64,000 nt of DNA, taken from contig NZ_JYLO01000017.1 in assembly GCF_001439845.1 (NCBI RefSeq), positions 62,001 through 126,000 on the forward strand, read 5' to 3'. Both the position numbers and the translations under genes were made by a program. Below the pieces are notes generated by a model. That model did no database searches and was not told the origin of the DNA. It saw only the letters and a list, made by a program, of their open reading frames with translations. The DNA comes from Pseudomonas lactis. Lineage in GTDB: Bacteria > Pseudomonadota > Gammaproteobacteria > Pseudomonadales > Pseudomonadaceae. This document shows positions 11,701 to 19,984 of the stretch, piece by piece (within the stretch, counting starts at the first letter, position 1; every line of letters begins with the position of its first letter).

Positions 11701-11924
11701 CGGGGCTCATGCCAGTCCAGTAACAAAGATGCGATGACGCCTTTGGCAACTATCGTTTTACCCAGTCCCACTTCATCAGCCACCAAAATCCGGTGGTTAT
11801 GGTTGGGGTCATTGAATAAAGAAGTTATCCGTTGCACCGTAGCCTGTTGGAAATCCTTGAGTCCAGAGAGCGTGGACCTTAACTCCAGGCATGCGCGTTC
11901 ACGCGTCGTAATGCTTGTATTCAC
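8727..11924 (-). CDS. Large SF2/SNF2-like helicase of a three-gene defence-type operon (Azaca ZacC-like)
   Basis: This 1065-residue protein carries a complete SF2 DEXH/SNF2-type helicase core. Seen: Walker A ILVADEVGLGKTIVAKG near residues 46-62; motif II as ILDEFQRF (DEFQ box) near 266; motif III LLSATPFKAL near 305; and a C-terminal helicase half with ASTSIGQEGLDFHW and the motif VI sequence IDLEQREGRVNRYQ near 895-935. It starts at a GTG overlapping the stop of the phospholipase-D-fold gene (GTGA), so the two are translationally coupled. The operon (DUF6361-like, PLD-fold, helicase) resembles, from memory, the Azaca anti-phage system; this was not checked. By family it should translocate on nucleic acid using ATP, while the PLD protein may supply cleavage. 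Confidence 0.8.
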   Translation of the reverse strand: MNTSITTRERACLELRSTLSGLKDFQQATVQRITSLFNDPNHNHRILVADEVGLGKTIVAKGVIASLLLDWHEPRPFRVTYICSNLALATENRSKLAVFKDPSMASLVREPAFSRLAEVALLPEPDLADGALLEVCTLTPSTSFSMTYGAGNKRERLVIFAALLQHEDIVPLQGKLSDLFRDRVQDVEGWEYGLQEVQVRGLNTKIVEDFHHKLMEVAPGEARSNMEVLTKVAQTGVNRDSPEEHSLLRRLRVLFAGSCAAHLQADLFILDEFQRFESLLDQSEGNEHSMIAQQVFRKNRRSKIILLSATPFKALSTIPDDENDDGHLAKLEQILSFLNLTPLTAYEPVRKMLKSELQRLRQAGVKVDDLDERPRQQVESLLRPLIVRTERSQIAVDVNRLIDAPPFDCSAEVRAEDIKAYIELDRLGRLLEKDRNMSFSRQMMDFYKSAAWPLSFSTGYKLQDVLQSKFESDPEVRKWVKRSQSLWLPRDQVNDYKLNVARDAPNPRVRSLTTHLFGDGKKSGPEMLLWVPPSMPHYPLAGVFIGHETFSKTLLFSAWAMVPRMLSGLLSYESERRVLGRRQPEADYFPRKTRSKARDDSASHHDLNRLIRLDAGDLAYWSLVYPSKVLIDVPLKRNEASLKDLLAERIKHFAGLLKPLAAGHSGSRNQNHWYVLGPMLLDRMHNDNWYEDWIASISNGSDFNENTLGRVDDISQRLDSIKELGEMPADLPEYLAWLSVGSPAICAYRALSLTYSEDDPTVNAGHASSIALAFVSLFNGVSGSAVIKRISKRQHWRGIIKYCAEGGLQAMLEEYFYMLSSSNGVDDAVKAIDNSLRTKPSSVKVWKAGPIDDSTHLRCHYAVQLGTQKASDEAGQERVVSIRESFNSPFRPFVLASTSIGQEGLDFHWYCSDVVHWNLPSNPIDLEQREGRVNRYQSLVVRRRVVQALSKETDSFQRWAALFETAAKMPWKTDLVPYWHYPEGDAQIRRLVPVMAMSQEQQRYPQMLKILSLYRLAFGQPGQSELLEHLKSLNLCTGDLEKLKRRLMIQLAPILYQDESQDVPA

Positions 11925-13711
11925 GCTTTTTCCATCCCTAGAAATGCTTTGTAGTTATGCCACAGCTGGTTGAACTCTTTGGGTATCCGGCCTTCCACAG
12001 ATCGCAGATGACTGAGTACAGCCTCTATTCGCTGCAGCTTTTCGGGCTGCCGGGCTGCACACAGCAGTAGCGACTCGTAGATGGGCCCACCCATCAGATG
12101 GCTCAACAATTCGTCAGAGCCATCTAGTGCTGAAGCGCCAGGGTCGCGGGCGAACCATTCAGTTTTTTCATGATCAGGCTGCAACACCATTCGTATGTAC
12201 GCCAACAGCTTGTGCGGGCTGTCGATCAAATCGCTGACAATTTTCTGCTCTCGACCGTCGCCACCGTCAATGATGAGTGAGGCTTTGATTACCCGCTCGA
12301 TAACCTTGTCGCCAACCCGCACTTTCACGACCAGAAAGGCACTGACCTGCAAGAGGCTCAGTCGATCCCACACCAACGTCGCCTTCAAGTCCTGGTAGCC
12401 AGGCACGTCCAGAAACCGCACCTGGACCGATTCGGAGCTTGCAAGGAGCGGCGCTGAACAGTGAACTTCACACCTGTAGGTGAAGTCGGCATTGACCTTG
12501 GCCCTGACACTCCAATCGTCCTTAATCAAGGTGTGCAAAAGTTTGCGCAGACCCTCGTCGTCCGAGCTCTGCTCTTGCTGCTCTTCATTCTGGAACGAGT
12601 GAGGAATGAAAACTCCCGTCGGATTTTCCTCGCTACCGATCAGCTCCAATTTCAATTGTTGGGCCGACTGGGCGATACTCGAGCTTGAAAGGCGCAACAT
12701 GAATTCAGTGTTACGAGGCGGTGCTTGCCTGAGACCACCAAGCGCTGCCTTAGTCGCATTGGCGGAGCCCACGTGCCAGTGACTGGTAGCGCCGTTCTGG
12801 ACCAAAACCAGCTTTGCATGCAGGTTTTGCGTTTTACCGCTATCCAAGTGATCTTCGCCATTGACGACCCGCTGGTTAAGGGCAAAACACTCCCAACCCG
12901 CGAGTTTCTCAGCCCCAAGTCGTTCCAACTCTTCAGCACGACTGAATAACCAATGGCGCTCGCCACGCTCTTTGAGCATGTCGAGTGCCTCCGCATGCAG
13001 AAAAGGCGATATCACCAGCACAGTGTTCGTGGAGCTACCCAAGTCCAGCGGAACTTGCTGTGCCTTACCCATTAAGGTTTTTAGCTCTCGAAAACCATTG
13101 GGTTTTTGCCAAACGACACGAGGCAGTTCTTTCTTGAATAGAGAGAAGGCCGGGGCGAAATCCAACGCTTTGTCTTTATGCCTAGCGAAAGGTGTGAGCT
13201 CCTGCAAAAGCTCCAACAGACCTTCATTCTCCCGACTGCTTTCCTTGGCCACCTCCCCCTCAAGCGCGACCGCCAGATCCCAACTGCGGTCAAACGTCAG
13301 ATTACGAGACAGCACCAGTAGCCGGTAGCGCACCTGCCGGATGTCATTGGTGAACCGCAGCAGCCATATCTTGGGGTGGAAGGAGCTGAAGCCGCCGCTT
13401 GGAACCATAGGCACCAAACATGGTTCGAGGAGCGTAAACAGTGGGGTAAACGCACTGGGAACCTTGATATTGCCTTGCTGAAAAAAGACTTTCAGTCGAC
13501 CTTTAAGTTGGCGGATGCCCTCAAGCGCAGCCAGCTTGCCGCCATGCGGATTGCCCTCCAGCGTGCCGTTCAAGGACAGTGCCAGGGGTAGGCACAGCAG
13601 GGTATCGAGCTCCAGTGAATAACTGGTTGCCACCGCGTAGCTCAGCTGAAACCCTTCTGGGGCCTGCAGCTTTTCGCCGTAGTCAAGACGATCGACGCTC
13701 GGATTTAACAT
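11921..13711 (-). CDS. Phospholipase-D-fold (HKD) protein, candidate nuclease of the defence operon
   Basis: The product is about 596 residues from the ATG at 13711, which lies 8 bases after an AGGAGG and overlaps the end of the upstream gene; the ATG at 13759 has no such support. Two half-motifs of the PLD superfamily are visible: HPK followed by VLSRNLTFDRSWD (near 109-140), and LHAKLVLV followed by HVGSANATKAAL (near 297-320), the latter a good H-x-K...G-S-x-N pair. PLD-fold proteins beside helicases in defence loci usually act as nucleases (family knowledge). Whether this one cuts DNA, RNA or lipid cannot be read from the sequence. Its stop overlaps the helicase GTG start. Confidence 0.75.
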   Translation of the reverse strand: MLNPSVDRLDYGEKLQAPEGFQLSYAVATSYSLELDTLLCLPLALSLNGTLEGNPHGGKLAALEGIRQLKGRLKVFFQQGNIKVPSAFTPLFTLLEPCLVPMVPSGGFSSFHPKIWLLRFTNDIRQVRYRLLVLSRNLTFDRSWDLAVALEGEVAKESSRENEGLLELLQELTPFARHKDKALDFAPAFSLFKKELPRVVWQKPNGFRELKTLMGKAQQVPLDLGSSTNTVLVISPFLHAEALDMLKERGERHWLFSRAEELERLGAEKLAGWECFALNQRVVNGEDHLDSGKTQNLHAKLVLVQNGATSHWHVGSANATKAALGGLRQAPPRNTEFMLRLSSSSIAQSAQQLKLELIGSEENPTGVFIPHSFQNEEQQEQSSDDEGLRKLLHTLIKDDWSVRAKVNADFTYRCEVHCSAPLLASSESVQVRFLDVPGYQDLKATLVWDRLSLLQVSAFLVVKVRVGDKVIERVIKASLIIDGGDGREQKIVSDLIDSPHKLLAYIRMVLQPDHEKTEWFARDPGASALDGSDELLSHLMGGPIYESLLLCAARQPEKLQRIEAVLSHLRSVEGRIPKEFNQLWHNYKAFLGMEKA

Positions 13712-14913
13712 GGCAAACCCTCCTGAATATCGCCCAGGATGGTGCGCACTTGAGACCACCGGAAATCAAGACGGCTCATGCCGATCCAACGGTAGTTATC
13801 AGGCAAACGCTTTTTCAGAATTGATCGCTCTTTTTTGTTTCCCAAAGCCTGTTTTTCGACCAGAGCATCAAGCACTACTACCGATGCGTTGTTGGCAATG
13901 TGCTCGCTCCATTCCATCAAGAATGCCCCCACCCGGCCTTGCAGCGTGATGTTGGTGGCTGCCAGCCATTGCATAACCTGTTCAGGTCCAGCCTGACGAA
14001 CCTTACGCCAGTCGAGCCAGTGCGACTCGTACTGATCGAGCAAATCCTCGCGCTGATTATTCCTAGCAACCAGAATGTTGAAGCGAAGATGGGCACCGTA
14101 GATCAGCTCACTGAATGCATGAGCCATCTTTACCGTGTCGCGGGTGCTCTGAGCCAAGTTGGGCTTTGCCGCTACCCACCCGGCAAGTTGAGCGAAGCCC
14201 GCCAGATCCTCATCTAAAACCTCTTTCAACAGGCCATTGAGCTCAAACTGCGATGGCAGGCTATTGATCGGACCGTGTTGAAGTTTGTCGCTGAGAAACA
14301 CCGCCTCGGACTCGGTCAAGGTGATGTGAACATCCTCGATCCATTGCGGATTGTATCGATCAAGGTGAACCCTGCTATCAGTCGAGACGCCATCGGCATC
14401 GTCGGCCTCATCTGGCAGGCTGCTTCCCAAGCTGCTTTCGGGAGGTTTGACTGACTTCAAGAATTGATTAAGCGAAGCCTGGGTATTGATGATGCCCCAA
14501 GTACGTAATGCCACCCAATAAACAGACGATGGCAATCGCGCAACCGACTCGCCTTCCTTCATCGTTGAGCCGATGATGCCGGTCACACCCTCATTCTGGT
14601 GTTGCAGGGTCAGAGCCCTGGCAAGCTGATTTTCCTGCTGTTCAAGATACTGCTGCAGTGACTGTCTGCGTTGTTGCGCTGGCTTGAGCGCCAGATAATC
14701 GCGAATGATCCGTGGAATGGTTATCAGGTATTTAGCGCGGGTTTGAATGGTCGAAAAACCAGGAAACATAAGGTCGGCAAAACCATCACGCAGGGCACCG
14801 ATTCCAAGTTCATCAAGGGTTCCAGGTTCTGAGAGCTGCTTGATCACATCCCTCACCCGATCCCTGTCCTCGGATGAAAAATCCACCCACCCCATTTCAC
14901 TCTTATTCAGCAT
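13705..14913 (-). CDS. DUF6361-like protein, first gene of the helicase/PLD defence operon
   Basis: This 402-residue protein opens with MGWVDFSSEDRDRVRDVI shortly after its start, and has an FPGFSTIQTRAKYLITIPRI block, both as I remember for the DUF6361 family. No enzyme motif is visible. The ATG at 14913 is preceded by GGGGAGG. Its last codons contain the Shine-Dalgarno and overlap the start of the PLD-fold gene, so all three genes of the operon are coupled. The upstream region (14914-15204) is shared with the divergent ATPase gene and probably holds promoters for both. The function is unknown; in context it could be the sensor or substrate-binding part of the system. Confidence 0.7.
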   Translation of the reverse strand: MLNKSEMGWVDFSSEDRDRVRDVIKQLSEPGTLDELGIGALRDGFADLMFPGFSTIQTRAKYLITIPRIIRDYLALKPAQQRRQSLQQYLEQQENQLARALTLQHQNEGVTGIIGSTMKEGESVARLPSSVYWVALRTWGIINTQASLNQFLKSVKPPESSLGSSLPDEADDADGVSTDSRVHLDRYNPQWIEDVHITLTESEAVFLSDKLQHGPINSLPSQFELNGLLKEVLDEDLAGFAQLAGWVAAKPNLAQSTRDTVKMAHAFSELIYGAHLRFNILVARNNQREDLLDQYESHWLDWRKVRQAGPEQVMQWLAATNITLQGRVGAFLMEWSEHIANNASVVVLDALVEKQALGNKKERSILKKRLPDNYRWIGMSRLDFRWSQVRTILGDIQEGLPC

Positions 14914-15204
14914 ACCGATGACCTCCCCTATGGCGTCCCACTAACGACATCCTTATTAAAAATCGTGCGCCAGCATGTAGCAGGCTCTAGCGCAGGGCAA
15001 TTAGCCATTAGCCATTAGCAGCAATCATTCAACAAACAACAGAATGGCTGCCTACCACGACGGAATGAGTCGCGGACGATCAGCCTGCACGTCCTTTAGC
15101 ACCGCACTCCTCGCAAATCTGCCGCTGCTGGGACCCAGACCGCGACACATTACGACGCACCCCTGGCTCATGATCGTGTCTCGTCAGTATCAGGAGTAGT
15201 CGCC
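14914..15204. promoter_or_regulatory. Divergent intergenic region with TTAGCCA tandem repeat
   Basis: This 291-base gap separates the minus-strand DUF6361/PLD/helicase operon from the plus-strand ATPase/WYL/Hsp70 genes, so it should carry both promoters. A short tandem repeat is visible at 15001-15021 (TTAGCCA, TTAGCCA, TTAGCAG). It might be a regulator-binding site, but this is only inferred from its position. No promoter elements are clear enough to mark. Confidence 0.4.
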
Positions 15205-17142
15205 GTGCCCATCCCGCGTTCGCTGAACCGCAGTAAAGTACGTAGTTCCGGCCCACATAACGCGGACACCTGCGCCCTGACGCTCAAGTGGTCGTTCATG
15301 ATGATGCTCGACCTGGGCGGGCATCGGAATCTTATCCAACGCCATGGCTTCAACGATGACGAACTGGCCATCGAGCTTGGTCTGCAAGCGCTGATCGATG
15401 AAGAGGATTTCCATCCGCGCCAGGCACTCCTGCGCTTGAAGGGCGAGCGCAAGCTGTTCGATGAGATGGTTACCGACTGCGATTACCCCGACCTGCTGGA
15501 GGATAATCTCGAGGCGCTGGGAGAGTTGCTGGGCCTGGATGCGGCAGAGCTGCGGATTCTCGGTTTTTGTGTCCTGATGCAAACCGATCCGACGCTCAAT
15601 AACGCTGCCGACCTACTGGGCATGCTCGGCTTCAACCGCATGCTCGCTGCTCTCAGTGCCCTGCTGGAAATTCCGCAACTGCAATTGACGCATTACCTGA
15701 GCAACGACGGTCGACTGGTCCGGGCGGGTTTGCTTGAGGTCAATACCATGTCCTCCGCAGTCACCACCCTGAGCAGCCGATTGTGCGTGGGTAATTCTGA
15801 TTTGCCTGGATTGATGCGTTTCAATCAGGAAGAGCCCATCGAGCTCTTCAAGTATGCGTTTAGGCTCAGCCCTCCGGGCACTCTGCAGCTCGACAACTAC
15901 GAACACCTGCGTCAGCACGTTGATATCGCCCAAGCCTACCTGGGCAAGGCTCTGGCTGAAGGCCGTACTGGGGTGAACATTCTGCTCTACGGCCCGCCAG
16001 GGACGGGCAAGACGCAACTCAGCCGCCTGCTTGCCAAGACGCTAAATACCGACCTGTATGAAATCGCCTGTTCCGACAGCGACGGTGATCCGGTCAGCGC
16101 TAGCCAGCGCCTGTGCGCATTGCGCTCGGCCATGAGTGTCTTGCACTCGCACAAGTCGCTGCTAGTCCTGGACGAAATCGAAGACATCTTCGATAGCCCC
16201 ATGCCCATGGGTATCGGTGCTCGAAGCAAGGCACAAAAAGGCTGGATTAATCGGATGCTAGAGGAAAACACCCTGCCCTGCTTCTGGTTGAGCAACAGCG
16301 TCGAATCACTGGACGCCGCACATATCCGTCGCTTCGATCTGGTCATTGAGCTACCCAACCCGCCTAGGGCGCAGCGCGAGCAAATCGTCAGGGATTGCAG
16401 CGCCAACAAACTGGGCACCGACCTCGTAGAGAAACTGGTCGATCACGAGCATGCGACACCGGCAGTGGTCACCCGCGCGGTGCGTATCGCCCGTAGCCTT
16501 AATCCCCGCGCGGGCAAAGCACTCGATGCGACAGTCGAGTGCCTGGTCGACAGCACACTCAAAGCCCAGGGTTTTGACAAACTGGAAGCCGCACATGGCC
16601 AGCGGCTGCCGAGTTTCTATTCACCCGATTTGATCAACACCGATGTGTCGCTCGATGGACTAGTCGAAGGTCTGCGTAAGCACGCTGAAGCACGCTTGTG
16701 TTTTTATGGTCCGCCCGGCACGGGCAAGACAGCCTTCGGCTGCTGGCTGGCGCAGGAGCTGGGCAAGCCATTGATTGTGCAACGTGTATCGGACCTGGTT
16801 GCACCATATGTAGGTCAGACTGAACAGAATCTGGCCAAAGCCTTTGAAAAGGCCAGCCAGGATGGCGCGGTGTTGCTCCTCGATGAAGTTGACAGCTTTC
16901 TGCAGGATCGGCGCAAGGCCAGACAAAGCTGGGAGGTGACAGCTGTCAATGAAATGCTTACCCAAATGGAGAGCTATCGCGGCCTGTTCATTGCCTCAAC
17001 CAACCTGATCCGCGATCTGGATGAAGCGTCGCTGCGCCGTTTCGATATGAAGATTCACTTTGGCTACCTGGGCCAGCCGCAGGTGCAACAACTATTCGGT
17101 GGCCAGACGCGCGCGCTTCAAGTCCTTCGCGACCGCAAATGA
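15205..17142 (+). CDS. Double-AAA+ ATPase, C-terminally damaged
   Basis: This 645-residue protein has two AAA+ modules: Walker A GPPGTGKTQL near residue 263 with Walker B LLVLDEIEDIF near 320, and Walker A GPPGTGKTAF near 502 with Walker B LLLDEVDSFL near 558 and an SLRRFDMK sensor/arginine-finger region. About 250 N-terminal residues are alpha-helical and unassigned. The GTG start has GGAG about 8 bases upstream. The end looks broken: after VQQLFGG the frame runs into a 14-residue foreign tail, while the true-looking C-terminus continues in the +1 frame (17102-17218). A WYL regulator and an Hsp70-like gene follow. It may remodel proteins together with the Hsp70-like ATPase; this is inferred from context only. 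Confidence 0.8.
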   Translation: MPIPRSLNRSKVRSSGPHNADTCALTLKWSFMMMLDLGGHRNLIQRHGFNDDELAIELGLQALIDEEDFHPRQALLRLKGERKLFDEMVTDCDYPDLLEDNLEALGELLGLDAAELRILGFCVLMQTDPTLNNAADLLGMLGFNRMLAALSALLEIPQLQLTHYLSNDGRLVRAGLLEVNTMSSAVTTLSSRLCVGNSDLPGLMRFNQEEPIELFKYAFRLSPPGTLQLDNYEHLRQHVDIAQAYLGKALAEGRTGVNILLYGPPGTGKTQLSRLLAKTLNTDLYEIACSDSDGDPVSASQRLCALRSAMSVLHSHKSLLVLDEIEDIFDSPMPMGIGARSKAQKGWINRMLEENTLPCFWLSNSVESLDAAHIRRFDLVIELPNPPRAQREQIVRDCSANKLGTDLVEKLVDHEHATPAVVTRAVRIARSLNPRAGKALDATVECLVDSTLKAQGFDKLEAAHGQRLPSFYSPDLINTDVSLDGLVEGLRKHAEARLCFYGPPGTGKTAFGCWLAQELGKPLIVQRVSDLVAPYVGQTEQNLAKAFEKASQDGAVLLLDEVDSFLQDRRKARQSWEVTAVNEMLTQMESYRGLFIASTNLIRDLDEASLRRFDMKIHFGYLGQPQVQQLFGGQTRALQVLRDRK

Positions 17143-17218
17143 GCTGGCCAGTGCATTGATTGCCGAAACTCGCCTCAAGACTGCCGGGCAACAGCGACCC
17201 ATCGGCTTCGTCCATTAA
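17102..17218 (+). pseudogene. Out-of-frame C-terminal remnant of the AAA+ ATPase
   Basis: The +1 frame reads ARRARFKSFATANELASALI, then AETRLKTAGQQRPIGFVH and a stop at 17216-17218. This resembles the usual end of such AAA+ proteins, where a PGDFAAV-RR-RF segment is followed by an alanine-rich helix and a final IGF. The in-frame product upstream stops at VQQLFGG, so some tens of residues between the arginine-finger region and RRARF appear to be missing. An internal deletion whose length is not a multiple of three explains both the gap and the shift. The size of the deletion is inferred, not measured. Confidence 0.65.
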
Positions 17219-17312
17219 CAGCGCCGACTTCGCCGCGGGCGTTGACTGGCTTATTGCCATATAACGCCCTTGCCGCCATGCTGGGCTTAAGCACTACACA
17301 AGGATTCCTGTC

Positions 17313-18323
17313 TTGCCCTCCGCCAAAGCCCATTCCACCGTCAATCGTCAGTGGGAATTGCTTCGTCAGTTGCCCTCGAAATCACCTGGCATTACCACCT
17401 CCGAAATCACCACGCGCCTACAGTCGGCAGGTTACACAATCAGCAAGCGCACGATTGAACGTGATTTGATTGATTTGTCGTTGATGTTTCCCCTGCAATG
17501 TAACGACGCAAGCGCGCCTTACGGTTGGCACTGGAAATCCGGCGTCAGCGTCGAGCTACAGGGCATTACGCTGACCGAGGCCTTGAGTCTGGCTTTAGTC
17601 GAAGACGCGATCCGCCCCCTTCTACCCAAAAGCATGCTAAAGGTGCTGGAGCAGCGCTTCAGCCACGCACGACAAAAACTCAAGACCCTGGGCGAGGAGA
17701 ATCATGCCGCCCGCTGGCTGGATAAAGTGGCCAGCGTGCGCCCGGACTTGAACCTGCAGGCGCCGGATATTCCCGAAGATATCCTGGAGACGTTGCAACA
17801 GGCTTTGCTGGAGGAAAAGCAGCTGCATTGCCAGTACTACTCCGCGCACACCGACAAACTCAGCCAGTTGACACTCAACCCTCTGGCCCTGGTGCAACGC
17901 GGCCTGATCACTTACCTGATTGGCACTGCTCATTCCTACACCGACGTCCGCCAGTACGCGGTACACAGATTCCGCGAACTGACCATCATGCCCACCGCAA
18001 CACAGGGGCTAAAGGATTTCAATCTACAGGCCTACTTGAGTACCGACGCGCTGCAATTCGGTAGGACTGAGAAAATCTCCTTTCAGGCCTGGCTAAGCGA
18101 AAAACAGGCCCGCCTGCTGCGGGAAACCCCGCTGAGTGTTGATATGGCTCTAACCGATATTGGCAATGGCAATGGCTATCGCGTCACGGCAACGATCAGC
18201 GATAGCTGGCAGCTGCAGTGGTGGATCTTGTCGCTGGGCGATGCGCTGGTTGTTGAGAAACCGCAGAACCTGCGTGAACAGATCGCAGAGAAGCTGAGGA
18301 GTGCTGCGGCTGGGTATGAGTAA
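17313..18323 (+). CDS. WYL-domain transcriptional regulator (YafY-like)
   Basis: The protein is 336 residues with an N-terminal winged helix-turn-helix (GITTSEITTRLQSAGYTISK, then RTIERDLIDL, near residues 25-50) and a WYL domain (QLHCQYYSAHTDKLSQLTLN, then PLALVQRGLITYLIGTA, near 170-210), followed by a WCX-like C-terminal part. WYL proteins bind ligands, often nucleic acids or nucleotides, and regulate defence loci (family knowledge). The likely start is the TTG at 17313 with AGGA upstream; no better ATG or GTG is near. It sits between the AAA+ ATPase and the Hsp70-like gene on the same strand, so it probably controls that trio. It is distinct from the BREX regulator further downstream. Confidence 0.85.
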   Translation: MPSAKAHSTVNRQWELLRQLPSKSPGITTSEITTRLQSAGYTISKRTIERDLIDLSLMFPLQCNDASAPYGWHWKSGVSVELQGITLTEALSLALVEDAIRPLLPKSMLKVLEQRFSHARQKLKTLGEENHAARWLDKVASVRPDLNLQAPDIPEDILETLQQALLEEKQLHCQYYSAHTDKLSQLTLNPLALVQRGLITYLIGTAHSYTDVRQYAVHRFRELTIMPTATQGLKDFNLQAYLSTDALQFGRTEKISFQAWLSEKQARLLRETPLSVDMALTDIGNGNGYRVTATISDSWQLQWWILSLGDALVVEKPQNLREQIAEKLRSAAAGYE

Positions 18324-18472
18324 CCACACGAAAGGAGGTTTGTTGGTCGCTCGTGGACGCTTACCACTGAACACCCAGCTAACGGGCAACCTTTTTGCCA
18401 CTAGATCTCTGACAACCTCTTAATTTTTCTATAGATTCCTGACGTATTGCTCCTCCAAGGTAGGAACCGCAC

Positions 18473-19972
18473 ATGAAGATCGGCATTGATTTCGGCACCA
18501 GCTACTCCAGCGCCGCAGCTTTTCGCAACGGCCGCATCGAACACGTCATGTTCGATGGGCAGCCGCAATTCAGGACGTCGGTATTCTTTCCCGACCGTGC
18601 AGTCGATATTTCGGGGTTCGAACTCACGTCGCTCCACGAGCAAGAAATCAGCGATGGTATTCGCTCTGCCAAAGCGTCTTATGCCAAGCGACTTGCCGAA
18701 TACAACAAGGATATCGCAGCGATAGAGATGCGCGCGCGAGCTGCAGCTCGCAACAAAACACCAATGTCCGAAGAGGAAAAAGCAGAACGCCGCGCCATGA
18801 TCGCGAAGCCGTTCCTGAGCCGCGATCAGGACCTTCGTGAGTCTGCCGTCAATGCGATCAAGCGTCACTGGCTTAGCGATGAGATCGCGAAGGCCAAAGA
18901 GGCTGACATTCATCTTGATACCGCAATCTTTGGCGAGGAAGCCATTGATGCCCTGTTCATCTACGAATCTGGTCGGTTAGTGCAGTCGCCAAAATCGATG
19001 CTGGGCTTTCGCCTGGAGCGGGTCCAGCGCGGCTACATCACAGGGATCGTGACACGCATCCTCAAGCACATCCGCGAACAAGCCAGCTTGCAACTTGGGC
19101 AAGAGGTAACGCAGGCGACCCTGGGCAGGCCGGTAAAATTTCGCAGCTCGATAGGTCCAGATGGAGGGTTGCAGGCCATTGCCATACTGACCGAAGCCGC
19201 CCTTGCTGCCGGCTTCGAAAAAGTCGATTTTCTGCATGAGCCTTCCGCGGCCGCTGTGGGTTACCACACTAGTTCGGCCACGGCTCACCACGCGTTGATC
19301 GTCGATATCGGCGGTGGGACCACCGACATCGCATTAGCTGAAGTCGGCACAGAGGATACGCAGCCTCATATTCTGAGCACTTGGGGTGAACCCAAGGGCG
19401 GCACCGATGTTGACCTTGGTCTCTCGCTTCGCTCTGTGATGCCGTTGTTCGGCAAGGGGGTATGCCCCGAGTTGTTGGCACCGGTGTTTATGGATGCCGC
19501 GTCAGTAAGTGACCTTAATCGTCAGAAGTCCTTCCGGGACCGTCGCTTCATTCATACTCCACTGCCTTACGCTTCCCGATTGGCGGAGTTGCAGAAGCCA
19601 GGCATACCCGTGCGCCTGAACCGTGACGTGGAGAAGCTGAAGATCGAGCTGAGCAAAACTGCGCGTAGCGAACGTTCACTGAGTTACATCGAGCCGAGCT
19701 TAGTAGCGCAAGCGACCGATACCCACTTGGCATCGGGAGCCGAGAGTTTCATGCGCTCTTTTGAGCAACTTCTTGCGCAAGTCAGCAAGGAGATTCAGGA
19801 ATATACCCCGGTGCTGTTCTTGACTGGCGGCATGTCCCGAGCGCCCTACGTGATTGAAGCGGTAAAGCAAGCCTTCCCCCGATGCGACATAGTCCCCAGT
19901 GAAGCGTCCCTGGGAGTCGTCGATGGATTGTCGGTGTACGCATCGTTGACCCAGGATGTTCGGTATCCCTAA
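18473..19972 (+). CDS. Hsp70-like ATPase (YegD-type, no substrate-binding domain)
   Basis: This 499-residue protein has the Hsp70/actin ATPase fold: phosphate 1 motif GIDFGTSYSSAAAF at the N-terminus, phosphate 2 motif VDIGGGTTDIALAEVG near residue 280, and adenosine motif LTGGMSRAPYV near 450. The length fits YegD-type proteins, which lack the Hsp70 C-terminal peptide-binding domain. A good GTAGGAACC-type ribosome site precedes the ATG. It is the third plus-strand gene after the AAA+ ATPase and WYL regulator. The last residues (after GVVDGLSVYASL) lie within about 20 bases of an IS3-type transposase remnant, so the natural C-terminus may have been altered by the insertion. The role is unknown; a chaperone-like or sensory ATPase is plausible. 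Confidence 0.8.
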   Translation: MKIGIDFGTSYSSAAAFRNGRIEHVMFDGQPQFRTSVFFPDRAVDISGFELTSLHEQEISDGIRSAKASYAKRLAEYNKDIAAIEMRARAAARNKTPMSEEEKAERRAMIAKPFLSRDQDLRESAVNAIKRHWLSDEIAKAKEADIHLDTAIFGEEAIDALFIYESGRLVQSPKSMLGFRLERVQRGYITGIVTRILKHIREQASLQLGQEVTQATLGRPVKFRSSIGPDGGLQAIAILTEAALAAGFEKVDFLHEPSAAAVGYHTSSATAHHALIVDIGGGTTDIALAEVGTEDTQPHILSTWGEPKGGTDVDLGLSLRSVMPLFGKGVCPELLAPVFMDAASVSDLNRQKSFRDRRFIHTPLPYASRLAELQKPGIPVRLNRDVEKLKIELSKTARSERSLSYIEPSLVAQATDTHLASGAESFMRSFEQLLAQVSKEIQEYTPVLFLTGGMSRAPYVIEAVKQAFPRCDIVPSEASLGVVDGLSVYASLTQDVRYP

Positions 19973-19984
19973 CCTGCCTGAAAT

